From positions 434,001 to 498,000 of the forward strand of contig NC_014098.1 in NCBI RefSeq assembly GCF_000092905.1: a stretch of DNA of 64,000 bases, in the 5' to 3' direction. The stretch comes from Kyrpidia tusciae DSM 2912 (GTDB lineage Bacteria; Bacillota; Bacilli; Kyrpidiales; Kyrpidiaceae). How positions within the stretch are numbered: position 1 is the stretch's first letter; every line of letters starts with the position of its first letter. Positions 56,751 through 64,000 of the stretch are shown here, piece after piece. The notes under the pieces are model-generated. The model had not been told where the DNA came from, did no database searches, and saw nothing but the letters and a program-made list of their open reading frames with translations. The translations under genes and the position numbers were made by a program.

Positions 56751-58052
56751 ATGGCCATTATACCACAACTCGAACTGTTTTCCTGGGAAGACATTGAGCC
56801 GCTTGGAGACTTGGAACGCCTCCGGCTGGTTCTGGAACATCTGCCGGACGAAGCGCTCATGGCGCATCTGGAGAAATCGAGAGGTCATGGACGAGATGAC
56901 TACCCGGTACGGGCGATGTGGAACTCGATGTTGGCAGGAATCGTGTTTCAGCACCCGTCGATCGAGAGCTTACGTCGGGAACTCTCTCGAAACGGGCAGT
57001 TGCGATCGATCTGTGGGTTGCGCGCAGTTCCCAGCGCAGCTGCTTACACCCGATTTCTCCGCAGCTTGATGGAGCACGGATCGTGGATCGAATCGATGTT
57101 CGACGAGCTGGTGAAGGCCCTGAGTGAGGAACTTCCGGAGTTCGGGCGTCGTTTGGCGATGGACAGTAAGGCAATCGCCTCGTGGGCGTCCCGTCCCTCG
57201 AAAGAAAAGAAGGAAGACGGACGGCGGGATCTGGATGCAGCATACGGGGTAAAAACCTATCGTGGGACCCGCGAGGACGGGAGTACATGGGAGAAAGTGG
57301 TCCGGTGGTTTGGCTACAAGCTCCACCTGGTGGTGGATGCTCAGCATGAATTGCCGGTGGCGTATACGGTGACCAAGGGGTCGCGCTCGGACGTCAAAGA
57401 AGGGCATGTCCTGCTGGATGAGTTGGAGAAACGCCATCCGGAGATGTTGAAAAAGGCCGAGGTCCTGACGGCCGATCGGGGGTACGACGACTCGAAACTC
57501 TTGAGTCGCTGCTGGGATGAATATGGGATCAAGCCCGTGATCGACACGAGGCGACTGTGGAAAGACGGGGAGCAAACGCGGTTGTTACCGGGACACACGA
57601 ACGTGGTGTATGACGAACGGGGAGCGGTGTACTGTTACTGTCCAGAGACAGGGGCCCGGCAACAGATGAGCAATGGTGGGTTCGAGAAAGACCGGGGGAC
57701 GCTGAAAAAAGTATGTCCAGCCAAGGCGTACGGGATCACGTGTCAAGGGCGGGAACAGTGCCCCGTGGCCGGAGGGGTGCGGGTGCCGCTCGCGGTGGAC
57801 CGGCGGATCTTCACGCCGATTGCCCGGGAGAGCTACAAATGGGCAAAGGAATACCGGTACAGGACGGCGGTGGAGAGGGTGAACAGTCGCTTGGACGTCT
57901 CGTTTGGGTTTGAACGGCACACCGTTCGAGGGCTAAGGAAGATGCGGATACGTTGCGGTTTGGCGTTGTGCGTGATGCTGGCGATGGCATTGGGGAGGGT
58001 GCGGGAGAAGCAGCAAGAACGCATGAGGAGCTTGGTTCGCAGCGTGTCCTAA
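56751..58052 (+). CDS. DDE transposase
   Basis: A 433-residue transposase. The N-terminal InsH-type domain (about residues 30-110) has 'YPVRAMWNSMLAGIVFQHPSIESLRREL'. The catalytic triad fits D138 ('LAMDSKAI'), D242 ('TADRGYDD') and E375 ('RTAVERVNSRL'), with the usual late YREK-like context. A Cys-bearing insertion lies between the second D and E. All residues are present and the frame is intact, so it is probably active. ATG 56751 has a strong AAGGAGG. It has its own ribosome site within the IS ends. Confidence 0.92.
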   Translation: MAIIPQLELFSWEDIEPLGDLERLRLVLEHLPDEALMAHLEKSRGHGRDDYPVRAMWNSMLAGIVFQHPSIESLRRELSRNGQLRSICGLRAVPSAAAYTRFLRSLMEHGSWIESMFDELVKALSEELPEFGRRLAMDSKAIASWASRPSKEKKEDGRRDLDAAYGVKTYRGTREDGSTWEKVVRWFGYKLHLVVDAQHELPVAYTVTKGSRSDVKEGHVLLDELEKRHPEMLKKAEVLTADRGYDDSKLLSRCWDEYGIKPVIDTRRLWKDGEQTRLLPGHTNVVYDERGAVYCYCPETGARQQMSNGGFEKDRGTLKKVCPAKAYGITCQGREQCPVAGGVRVPLAVDRRIFTPIARESYKWAKEYRYRTAVERVNSRLDVSFGFERHTVRGLRKMRIRCGLALCVMLAMALGRVREKQQERMRSLVRSVS

Positions 58053-58219
58053 ACGGAACGCGATCGTAGAAGGTGGAGCTCCTGGGCCAGGTAACCAAGA
58101 ACCTGACCCTGGTTCAGCATGGCCTGAACCATCCAACCTGTGGATGATAAACCAGATAATGGACATACCAAACTCGCCACGCCGATGGGATTCGTGCTGA
58201 AGGTTCGGGGAAAAAGGGA

Positions 58220-58234
58220 CATCGAAAAAGGCTC
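58220..58234 (-). repeat. IS right terminal inverted repeat
   Basis: Complement of the left repeat. The CTGTTC at 58235-58240 just outside is the right target duplication. Confidence 0.85.
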
Positions 58235-58249
58235 CTGTTCAGTCTCGGT

Positions 58250-58278
58250 TTGCAATGGGGGGGTATGTCCAGTAATAT
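58250..58278 (+). promoter_or_regulatory. Promoter of serS
   Basis: TTGCAA (58250-58255) and TAATAT (58273-58278) with a 17-base spacer. It lies just outside the right IS end, so the IS removed DNA upstream of it but left the core promoter. Confidence 0.6.
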
Positions 58279-58311
58279 AAAATTTGAATGTCGTGAAGAT
58301 GGAGGCTTCCC

Positions 58312-59598
58312 ATGCTTGACATCCAGTACATCCGCCGCCACCCGGACCGGGTGCAAAAAGCGGCCCGGGACAAGGGGATTTCCTTTGATGTCCAAGATTT
58401 ATTAGAGGTTGACGAACGCCGCAGGCAATTGCTCGGACAGATCGAAGAGCTGCGGGCCCAGCGCAATCAGAAATCGAAACGGACCCCAACCCTTCAGGGC
58501 GAGGAAAAACAGTTGAACATCGCAGAGGTGCGACAACTGAACGAGCGTATCAAGGGATTGGAAGACGAACTCGATACGGTCAAGAATCGGTATGAAGAAT
58601 TGATGCTGCGGGCCCCGGCGGTGCCCTTCGATGATGTGCCGGTGGGGGAGAGCGACGCCGACAACGTGGAGGTGCGCCGGGAAGGACAAGCCCCAATCTT
58701 TTCCTTCCCGGTTCGCGACCACGTGACCCTCGGGGAGATGCACGATTTGATCGACATTCCCCGGGGCGTGAAGATCGCCGGCAGTCGGATGTATTTTTTG
58801 AAAAACGAGGCGGCTTTGTTGCACCGTGCGGTTATTCAACTGGCGGTGGACCATTTGGTGGCGAAAGGTTTTACCCCGATGATCGTCCCCGTCATGGTCC
58901 GGGATCGGGCGATGTTCGGGACGGGGTATTTTCCCTTGGGCAAAGAACAGACCTACGTGATTCCCGAGGATGAATTAAATCTAGTGGGGACCGCTGAGGT
59001 GCCCCTGGTTTCTTACTACGCAGATGAGGTCCTCTCCGAGGAGGAGCTTCCGAAAAGGATGCTCGGGATCTCCAACTGTTTTCGGCGAGAGGTGGGATCG
59101 GCAGGTAAAGATACCCGGGGTCTGTACCGGGTCCATCAGTTTACAAAGGTGGAACAGGTCGTGATCACCCGGGCCGATGGGGACGAGGCCATGCGGCTGC
59201 ACTGGGAGCTTTTGCACAATGCCGAGGAGTTGTTGCGCCTCTTGGAGCTGCCCTATCGGGTGGTGGAGGTCTGCACCGGGGATATGGGCCAAGGCCAGGT
59301 GAAAAAGCACGATATTGAGACCTGGATGCCCAGCCGCAATGCCTACAGCGAAACCCATTCCTGCTCGAGCTTTTTGGATTTTCAGGCCCGGCGGTCCGGC
59401 CTTCGGTACCGGGATGGCGATGGGCAGCTGCACTACTGTTATACCTTGAACAACACGGCCATCGCGTCTCCCCGGATCTTGATCCCATTGTTGGAAGTTC
59501 ATCAGCAAGAGGATGGATCGATTCACATACCCGCCGCTCTTCGGCCATATCTGGGGGGCCGGGAGTGGTTGCGGCCAAAGCGCGAGGTACAGGAGTGA
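58312..59598 (+). CDS. serS: Seryl-tRNA synthetase
   Basis: A 428-residue class II synthetase. The N-terminal coiled coil ('IRRHPDRVQKAARDKGISF') is followed by class II motifs: motif 2 'ISNCFRREVGSAGKDTRGLYRVHQF' region and motif 3 'NNTAIASPRILIPLLE'. It charges tRNA-Ser. ATG 58312 has GGAGG upstream. Many Firmicutes control serS with a T-box; none was found here. The IS lies directly upstream. Confidence 0.96.
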   Translation: MLDIQYIRRHPDRVQKAARDKGISFDVQDLLEVDERRRQLLGQIEELRAQRNQKSKRTPTLQGEEKQLNIAEVRQLNERIKGLEDELDTVKNRYEELMLRAPAVPFDDVPVGESDADNVEVRREGQAPIFSFPVRDHVTLGEMHDLIDIPRGVKIAGSRMYFLKNEAALLHRAVIQLAVDHLVAKGFTPMIVPVMVRDRAMFGTGYFPLGKEQTYVIPEDELNLVGTAEVPLVSYYADEVLSEEELPKRMLGISNCFRREVGSAGKDTRGLYRVHQFTKVEQVVITRADGDEAMRLHWELLHNAEELLRLLELPYRVVEVCTGDMGQGQVKKHDIETWMPSRNAYSETHSCSSFLDFQARRSGLRYRDGDGQLHYCYTLNNTAIASPRILIPLLEVHQQEDGSIHIPAALRPYLGGREWLRPKREVQE

Positions 59599-59689
59599 GG
59601 GGCCGGCCTGGGCGCTTGAACCCTGGGCCCGGCGGGCAGGACCTCCGGCACATCGGCGGCCCTGCCCGAGAGGACCGGGTGAAAGGGGT

Positions 59690-60808
59690 CTAACGCCGGG
59701 TGATTCGGAGAGGGTCGAAAGCCTCGAGCAGAGGATCTCGCTCTCCGCTGACCAGCCACTTGGCCATCAATCGGCCGGTGATGGGCGTGAGCAGGATACC
59801 GTTGCGGCCGTGCCCCGCGGCGATCCACAGGTGCTCCGTATCGGGGATCGGCCCGAGATAGGGAAGATTGTCGTCCGACCACGGCCGAAGGCCCACCCGC
59901 ACTTCAGACACCGCGAGGCCCTGGAGGTCGGTCACCCGGGACCCCGCCCGGGCGGTCAGTTGAGCGATTCCCGCAGCGGAGGGCTCTCTGGACCAGGTTT
60001 CCCGCTCTTCGGTGGCCCCGAGGTATATGCGCCCGTCTTGTTTCGGAACCAGGTAGATGTCTTTGGTAAAAATAGTGTGGCGCAGGGGCACGAGCCCCGC
60101 GTCGAGAAAAACCGCTTCTCCTTTGACCGGGAATATCCGGCCGCGCCATTCCGGCCGCTGGAGGAGCAGGGCAGACCACGCCCCCGCCGCCACCACCACG
60201 GTGCCCGCGGTATACGTGTCCAGGGCCGTGGTGAGTTGAACCCCGCCGTTGGTCTCTTCCAATTGAAGAATCGGCTCACCTTCGCGGATCGTGGCTCCTG
60301 CTTGTACGGCGCCCCGGGCTAAAGCTTTGGCCAGACGGGGCGACTCCACCCGGTGGTCGTCCGGGAGGTACAGTGCGCCTTCGCAAGGGGGCAGGGGGTA
60401 GCCCAGGGCGTTTCTCACGTCTTCGGGTGACCACCACTCCGCCCGCTGCCCGGCCCGGCGCTGCCACTCACCCCGGGCCCTGAGTTCTTCCGCTTCCTCG
60501 GGAGTCGATGCGACCCGCACCATTCCCTCGGCGGCGTATTCCGGATCAATGCCCGTTTCCTCTTTTAACGACTCACACAGCGCAGCAAATTCTTTGCGGC
60601 TGGCGACCCCCAGTTCGAACAAAGGCCCGGGCTCGTGCATTTCCACCTGGGCACCGAGCATGCCGGCGCCGGCGTGGCTCGCTTGGCTGGAGAGGGTCTC
60701 GGCCTCGAACAACCACGGCCGCACGCCTTGCTTCGTTAAGTGATACGCGATGGACGCTCCGATCAACCCTCCGCCGATGACGGCAATTTCGATCCGCTGT
60801 TCCCTCAT
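59690..60808 (-). CDS. thiO: Glycine oxidase ThiO
   Basis: A 372-residue flavoprotein. The FAD motif is 'IAVIGGGLIGASIAYHLTKQG', with 'HAGAGMLGAQVEM', and the C-terminal 'LWIAAGHGRNGILLTPITGRLMA' as in glycine oxidases. It makes the dehydroglycine used for the thiamine thiazole. ATG 60808 has GGAGGAGG upstream; a longer frame to 61144 overlaps tenI and is not supported. It is second in a TPP-riboswitch-controlled operon behind tenI. thiS, thiG and thiD are not present here. It is convergent with serS. Confidence 0.92.
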   Translation of the reverse strand: MREQRIEIAVIGGGLIGASIAYHLTKQGVRPWLFEAETLSSQASHAGAGMLGAQVEMHEPGPLFELGVASRKEFAALCESLKEETGIDPEYAAEGMVRVASTPEEAEELRARGEWQRRAGQRAEWWSPEDVRNALGYPLPPCEGALYLPDDHRVESPRLAKALARGAVQAGATIREGEPILQLEETNGGVQLTTALDTYTAGTVVVAAGAWSALLLQRPEWRGRIFPVKGEAVFLDAGLVPLRHTIFTKDIYLVPKQDGRIYLGATEERETWSREPSAAGIAQLTARAGSRVTDLQGLAVSEVRVGLRPWSDDNLPYLGPIPDTEHLWIAAGHGRNGILLTPITGRLMAKWLVSGERDPLLEAFDPLRITRR

Positions 60809-60917
60809 GATTGAACCTCCTCCAATCCGTTCCAAGGGGTGAATGGCTGCCCTGGGCACCCTCGGCGACAGCCCGGATGTCGGGGTGGGCGGCGCCGGCG
60901 GCCGCCGCCTGTCCCGT

Positions 60918-61574
60918 CTAGCTGGCGGGCCAACGAAAGGGGTGTGCCGGGGCGGCGCCGGACGCCTCCAGGGCGCTGGCCAAAGCGGACAGGGCGGCAC
61001 CGGGGTTTGCGTGATCCATGACCGCTCCGATGACGGCGACGCCGGCGCAGCCTGTGCGGGCCGCCTCTGCGGCATTGTCCGGAGTGATTCCCCCGATGGC
61101 CAGGACCGGGATGTCCAAAGACTCCACGATCCGCCGGAGGGCATCGGGGCCCCGGGGAGGTGCGCCGGGTTTGGAGCGGGTGGTGAAGACGTGGCCGAAG
61201 GTGACGTAGTCGGCGCCCGAACGCTGGGCTTCCAGGGCTTCTTCCAGGCTGTGCACCGAACGGCCCACCACCATCGGGGCGGGAAGGAGTGCCTTCACCC
61301 GGTCCACCGGCAGGCTTTTGGCTGCCAGATGAACCCCGTGAGCTCCGGCCGCCAAGGCGACGTCCACCCGGTCGTTGATGAGGAGCCTCGTGGATGTGCC
61401 GTCCAGCACCGGTAGGAGCTGTTCGGCCAGCCGGTACAGCTCCAGGGCGGGAGCCGCCTTGTACCGCAACTGCACGGCATCCGCCCCGGCCTGGGCCACT
61501 TTGCGGACCACCTCGGCCAATTCCCCCGCTGCCTTCTGTCCATCCGTCACCACGTGAATCTGAAATAAGCCCAA
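60918..61574 (-). CDS. tenI: TenI-type thiazole tautomerase (ThiE-like fold)
   Basis: A 218-residue TIM-barrel protein. 'IHVVTDGQKAAGELAEVVRKV', 'LINDRVDVALAAGAHGVHLA' and 'VGRSVHSLEEALEAQRSGADYVTFGHVF' match TenI closely, including the His in 'FGHVF' used as catalytic base. ThiE-specific phosphate residues are less clear, so thiazole tautomerase is preferred over thiamine phosphate synthase. The start is TTG 61574, with AAAGGAGG upstream. It follows a TPP riboswitch and is first in tenI-thiO, the same order as in Bacillus. Confidence 0.88.
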   Translation of the reverse strand: MGLFQIHVVTDGQKAAGELAEVVRKVAQAGADAVQLRYKAAPALELYRLAEQLLPVLDGTSTRLLINDRVDVALAAGAHGVHLAAKSLPVDRVKALLPAPMVVGRSVHSLEEALEAQRSGADYVTFGHVFTTRSKPGAPPRGPDALRRIVESLDIPVLAIGGITPDNAAEAARTGCAGVAVIGAVMDHANPGAALSALASALEASGAAPAHPFRWPAS

Positions 61575-61611
61575 TGAAAAACCTCCTTTCGCTCCCCGGG
61601 CCCACCCGGGA

Positions 61612-61654
61612 CAAAAGAAAGGCCGCGCCATGACAAACCCGCCAGGACGCGGCC
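61612..61654 (-). terminator. Leader terminator of the TPP riboswitch
   Basis: On the minus strand GGCCGCG (61654-61648) pairs with CGCGGCC (61627-61621), followed by TTTCTTTT (61620-61613). It lies between the riboswitch and tenI, where a TPP-bound aptamer would favour termination. Confidence 0.7.
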
Positions 61655-61765
61655 CTCCAGTCTGGAGCCGAACCAGTGAATCCCGGATGTGCAGTTTCGC
61701 CGCATGTCGATCAAGTTCATAAAAAATGCCGCCTTCCGGCAGCCTTTGCCGATCCTGTTCCACCG

Positions 61766-61863
61766 TCCCTTCGCTGGCATGACCCAGACAGGTTCCAAGG
61801 GTTAAGGCTGCCGACCTTTCTCAGCCGTGCTCGCCTCCTCCCGGCGGCACGGCACCCCCCGCG
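61766..61863 (-). promoter_or_regulatory. TPP riboswitch (THI element)
   Basis: On the minus strand the conserved pieces occur in order: GGGGGGTGCC, CTGAGA, then AACCCTTGGAACCTG and CATGCCAGCGAAGGGA. This is the TPP aptamer. It lies about 190 bases before tenI, with a promoter upstream and a terminator hairpin downstream, so thiamine pyrophosphate should shut off tenI-thiO by early termination. Confidence 0.93.
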
Positions 61864-61885
61864 GAACATCTTTGAAATTGAGGCC

Positions 61886-61914
61886 AGTGTACCACGCTTG
61901 GCGGGGGGCGTCAA
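61886..61914 (-). promoter_or_regulatory. Promoter of the tenI-thiO operon
   Basis: On the minus strand TTGACG (61914-61909) and an extended -10 TGG-TACACT (61894-61886) are 17 bases apart, just upstream of the TPP riboswitch. Confidence 0.75.
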
Positions 61915-61954
61915 TGGTGAGGTCCGCCATGGCTCAGGCCGGGTACGGGGATCG

Positions 61955-61983
61955 TTGCAGACGGACCTGAGGGCGTCTACAAT
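61955..61983 (+). promoter_or_regulatory. Promoter of the DUF86 gene
   Basis: TTGCAG (61955-61960) and TACAAT (61978-61983) with a 17-base spacer; the gene starts about 41 bases downstream. It is divergent from the tenI promoter. Confidence 0.7.
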
Positions 61984-62023
61984 GGGGTCTGAACGTCAGA
62001 GCTTTGGGAAAGAGGTGACCGAG

Positions 62024-62443
62024 TTGTTTCTCGATCGTTCCTGGGTTCGCGCCCGCCTGGAATTGATGAGTTCCTATGCCGAGGGCGTTAAAGAGGTCAA
62101 GGGCCGCGGGCGGTCGGCGTTTGATAGCGATCCTTTGATTCGCATGGCCGCCGAACGCAGTTTGCATATGTCCATCGAATGCCTGATCGATGGCTGCAAC
62201 CACATCATCGACGGGTACGCCATGCGGGACCCCGTCAGCTATCAAGACATTTTGCAGATTATGATGGAAGAAGGTATTTTCGACCGGTCCTTCGGGGAAT
62301 CGTTTCTGCCGGTGGCGGATCTCCGCCGGCTTTTGGCCAAGGATTACGATCGGTTGACCCCGGAGCAGGTCTGGGACGCGGTGGAAAAATATGCAGACGC
62401 CTTTGATGAAGCGCGTCGATCTCTTGAGAAGTTTCTGGGTTGA
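62024..62443 (+). CDS. DUF86 / HepT-like protein (YutE type)
   Basis: A 139-residue helical protein with the DUF86 pattern: 'RSAFDSDPLIRMAAERSLHMSIECLIDGCNHIID' and 'DPVSYQDILQIMMEEGIF'. HepT toxins share the fold and use an RxxxxHxY site; this copy has R and H nearby, but no clean motif, and no MntA-like antitoxin gene is adjacent. It resembles the solitary YutE of Bacillus. TTG 62024 has AGAGGTG seven bases upstream; GTG 62015 is an alternative. Confidence 0.8.
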   Translation: MFLDRSWVRARLELMSSYAEGVKEVKGRGRSAFDSDPLIRMAAERSLHMSIECLIDGCNHIIDGYAMRDPVSYQDILQIMMEEGIFDRSFGESFLPVADLRRLLAKDYDRLTPEQVWDAVEKYADAFDEARRSLEKFLG

Positions 62444-62625
62444 CACGGGGCCGGGCGGGAAAATGATTCCGGACCCTTTCGCCGGCCGGGTCGGAATAAT
62501 GGGCGAAATGTCCGTCATGTATCGTTGTTCTTCGCAACGTTACGATTTTGTACAGCCATAGACGATGTGACACATTTCACGGTAAGATGATAGAGGGGGC
62601 TTCTCGCTGTAGGAGGCAGGACATC

Positions 62626-63930
62626 ATGGCGTGGTTGACGGTTGCTCTTCTCGTGATGGTGGGGTATACCGTGGTACCCACTTTTCTCGGAAGGACGATG
62701 GGGATTGGATGCATCAAGCGCTTACCACCCGGGATGAAGTTGGCGGCCCTTACCTTTGACGATGGACCGAGCCCGGAGTACACCCCCAAGATCCTCGAAA
62801 TTCTACGGGCGGAGAGCGTCCGAGCCACCTTTTTCGTCTTGGCGGAAAAGGCGCTTCGTCACCCCGATCTCATCAGGATGATGGTGGGCGAAGGACACGA
62901 TGTGGCGATCCACGGCCTGACCCACCGGCCCCTGTGGCTCCTCGGGCCCGGGAAGACCAGACAGGAAGTGGTTGAGGCGGCAAGGTGCTTGGAAGATACT
63001 TTTGGCGTGCAGATCCGCTGGTACAGGCCCCCGTGGGGGTTGTTGAACCTGCCGGCGTACATCTGGTCACTGCGTCAGCACATCCGGCCCGTCCTGTGGA
63101 GCCATATGAGTTGGGACTGGGCGGCAAAGGGGTCTCCGGCCGAACTCGCCCGCAGAATGATCCGGACAATGAAAGACGGGGCCATTGTTCTTCTCCACGA
63201 TTCGGGGGACACTTTTGGGGCTCGCCGGGATGCCCCGGCGGTGGTGGTTGAGGCTCTGCCCCTGTTTGTGGAATGGGCCAAAGAGGACGGATGGCGGTTG
63301 GTGAAATTGTCGGAGGTGCCAAGGCGAACCTTCCGAGAACGGCTCTGGAACTGGGTGGATCGCTTAGGCGCTCGGTTGATGCATTCTCAACCCCTGGGAG
63401 GGCCGGGGGAGTGTCTCTTCCGCCTCGGGCGAAGGCGCTATTGGGGCTGGCCGATCACCCTGAAGAACGGAACTCGGTTGCGGTTTGGGGATCCGGTGGC
63501 GGAGATTCATTTTGACAATACACTTTTAGAATCACTGATGAAAGACGCGAAGAATGAGTGGCAATTGTCCCTTCGTTATATGCAGATCGGGCGCCGGTCT
63601 CTCCCGATCCTGGCCCGGGCGGTGGAGGAGGATCCGCGATGGCGCGGGGTAAAAGTGGTGTACGGCCTGAGCGTACTGAGCCGGGGAACCGACCGGGCGG
63701 GGTTTATCGTCTCCCCCCTTCGGCCAAGGTGGTTAAGGCGTCTGGTTTCCCGTTATCTTCAGGGTGTGCTCCTCGCGCACCATCCGGAGGGTCGAGACAG
63801 GTTGTCCCAAGGCCTTCAGACCCTGCAAGCGGATTGGATCTACATTTCACCGGAGACGTTGATTCAGCTTTACGGTTCTCGGCGGGGAGAGAAGCCCCCC
63901 GGCGCGGGTTCCGCCGATGACCGGGGATGA
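62626..63930 (+). CDS. Polysaccharide deacetylase with YkoP-like C-terminal domain
   Basis: A 434-residue protein. One N-terminal helix anchors it ('MAWLTVALLVMVGYTVVPTF'). The NodB domain follows with 'LTFDDGPSPEYTPKILEIL', the metal His in 'HGLTHRPL', 'WYRPPWG' and 'VLLHDSGDTFG'. After about residue 240 comes a second domain ('YWGWPITLKNGTRLRFGDPVAEIHFDN' region, 'VVYGLSVLSRG') similar to Bacillus YkoP. It should deacetylate an envelope glycan at the cell surface. ATG 62626 has AGGAGG upstream. The role of the C-terminal domain is unknown. Confidence 0.88.
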   Translation: MAWLTVALLVMVGYTVVPTFLGRTMGIGCIKRLPPGMKLAALTFDDGPSPEYTPKILEILRAESVRATFFVLAEKALRHPDLIRMMVGEGHDVAIHGLTHRPLWLLGPGKTRQEVVEAARCLEDTFGVQIRWYRPPWGLLNLPAYIWSLRQHIRPVLWSHMSWDWAAKGSPAELARRMIRTMKDGAIVLLHDSGDTFGARRDAPAVVVEALPLFVEWAKEDGWRLVKLSEVPRRTFRERLWNWVDRLGARLMHSQPLGGPGECLFRLGRRRYWGWPITLKNGTRLRFGDPVAEIHFDNTLLESLMKDAKNEWQLSLRYMQIGRRSLPILARAVEEDPRWRGVKVVYGLSVLSRGTDRAGFIVSPLRPRWLRRLVSRYLQGVLLAHHPEGRDRLSQGLQTLQADWIYISPETLIQLYGSRRGEKPPGAGSADDRG

Positions 63931-64000
63931 CGATGCCCGCCGCACCTGCCAGGTGTGGGCTGCGGGAGGGAGTTGAGGGATTGGGACGGGGGATTCTGCT

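Larger units (their letters stand above)
56539..58234 (+). mobile_element. Insertion sequence with DDE transposase, inverted repeats and target duplication
   Basis: A complete 1696-bp element. The ends are a perfect 15-bp inverted repeat, GAGCCTTTTTCGATG at 56539-56553 and its complement at 58220-58234. Both ends are flanked by CTGTTC (56533-56538 and 58235-58240), read as a 6-bp target duplication. It carries one transposase gene. The left inner 200 bases hold the transposase promoter region. The intact state and exact duplication suggest a recent insertion. Family assignment by sequence is IS5/IS1182-like but not certain. Confidence 0.85.

Noticed and set aside
58235-58311. A T-box leader for serS
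   Set aside because: No AGGGTGGNACCGCG-like T-box sequence was found between the IS and serS, nor on the other side of the IS (56441-56538).
62566-62581. A second Crp/Fnr-like site, TGTGA-N6-TCACG, before the polysaccharide deacetylase
   Set aside because: One mismatch, no promoter with sensible spacing, and no functional reason for Fnr control; kept only as a weak resemblance.
1-64000. tRNA, rRNA and CRISPR arrays
   Set aside because: No cloverleaf, rRNA motif or regularly spaced repeat was seen on reading both strands; no search program was available.

Overview
The window looks like chromosome of a GC-rich, thermophilic, spore-forming Firmicute, most probably a Kyrpidia (Alicyclobacillaceae). 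This rests on gene content: prkA-yhbH-spoVR, a gerA germination operon, ytaF, and the Bacillus-type genes ywhD, yunC and ywfO. It also rests on a B12-dependent acyl-CoA mutase of the 2-hydroxyisobutyryl-CoA mutase type, a class I recall as characterised from Kyrpidia tusciae. The species name is an inference. I found no rRNA, tRNA or CRISPR. One intact insertion sequence and one intein are the only clear mobile elements.

Layout. 1-3.3 kb: the 3' end of one spoVR, then a minus-strand DUF2249/membrane protein/DUF59 operon behind a perfect Fnr/Crp-type box. 3.3-10.8 kb: a small zinc-ribbon protein, nrdR-nrdJ (class II ribonucleotide reductase with an intein), an orphan NarL-type regulator and an acyltransferase. 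11-18.1 kb: prkA-yhbH-spoVR, an rRNA methyltransferase and ispH. 18.1-23 kb: an unknown gene, queD-queE-queC, tcdA, a Spx/ArsC-like protein, ferredoxin and thpR. 23-33.1 kb: the most distinctive region. It holds an MFS transporter, an M24 metallo-hydrolase, an AEC carrier, a FadR-type GntR regulator, then a MeaB-type GTPase, hcmA, hcmB, an SDR and a PaaK-type CoA ligase. 33-40.6 kb: an MBL hydrolase, an FtsW-family protein, DUF1802, glnA, a YdcF-type protein and ywhD-speA. 40.6-52.5 kb: gerAA-AB-AC plus a small membrane gene, ytaF, ywfO, a processive glycosyltransferase, yunC, an M42 peptidase, a D-threonine-aldolase-like enzyme and small orphans. 52.6-64 kb: korAB with an upstream GntR gene, the IS, serS, a TPP-riboswitch-controlled tenI-thiO operon, a DUF86 protein and a polysaccharide deacetylase.

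How genes work together. The 23-33 kb block reads as one regulon. A 13-bp motif (ATTGTCYGACYAT) occurs three times and only at the two operon fronts. It fits the TnGTnnnACnA pattern of FadR-type GntR repressors, and such a gene sits between the operons. The enzymes form a plausible route: import of a branched hydroxy acid, CoA activation, B12-dependent isomerisation to 3-hydroxybutyryl-CoA, and oxidation by a FabG/PhaB-like SDR. The mutase chemistry of this type is known. The operator set, the M24 hydrolase and the AEC carrier are the parts I would call new. A second candidate system is the Fnr-box-driven DUF2249 operon, probably an oxygen-limitation or nitrogen-oxide module.
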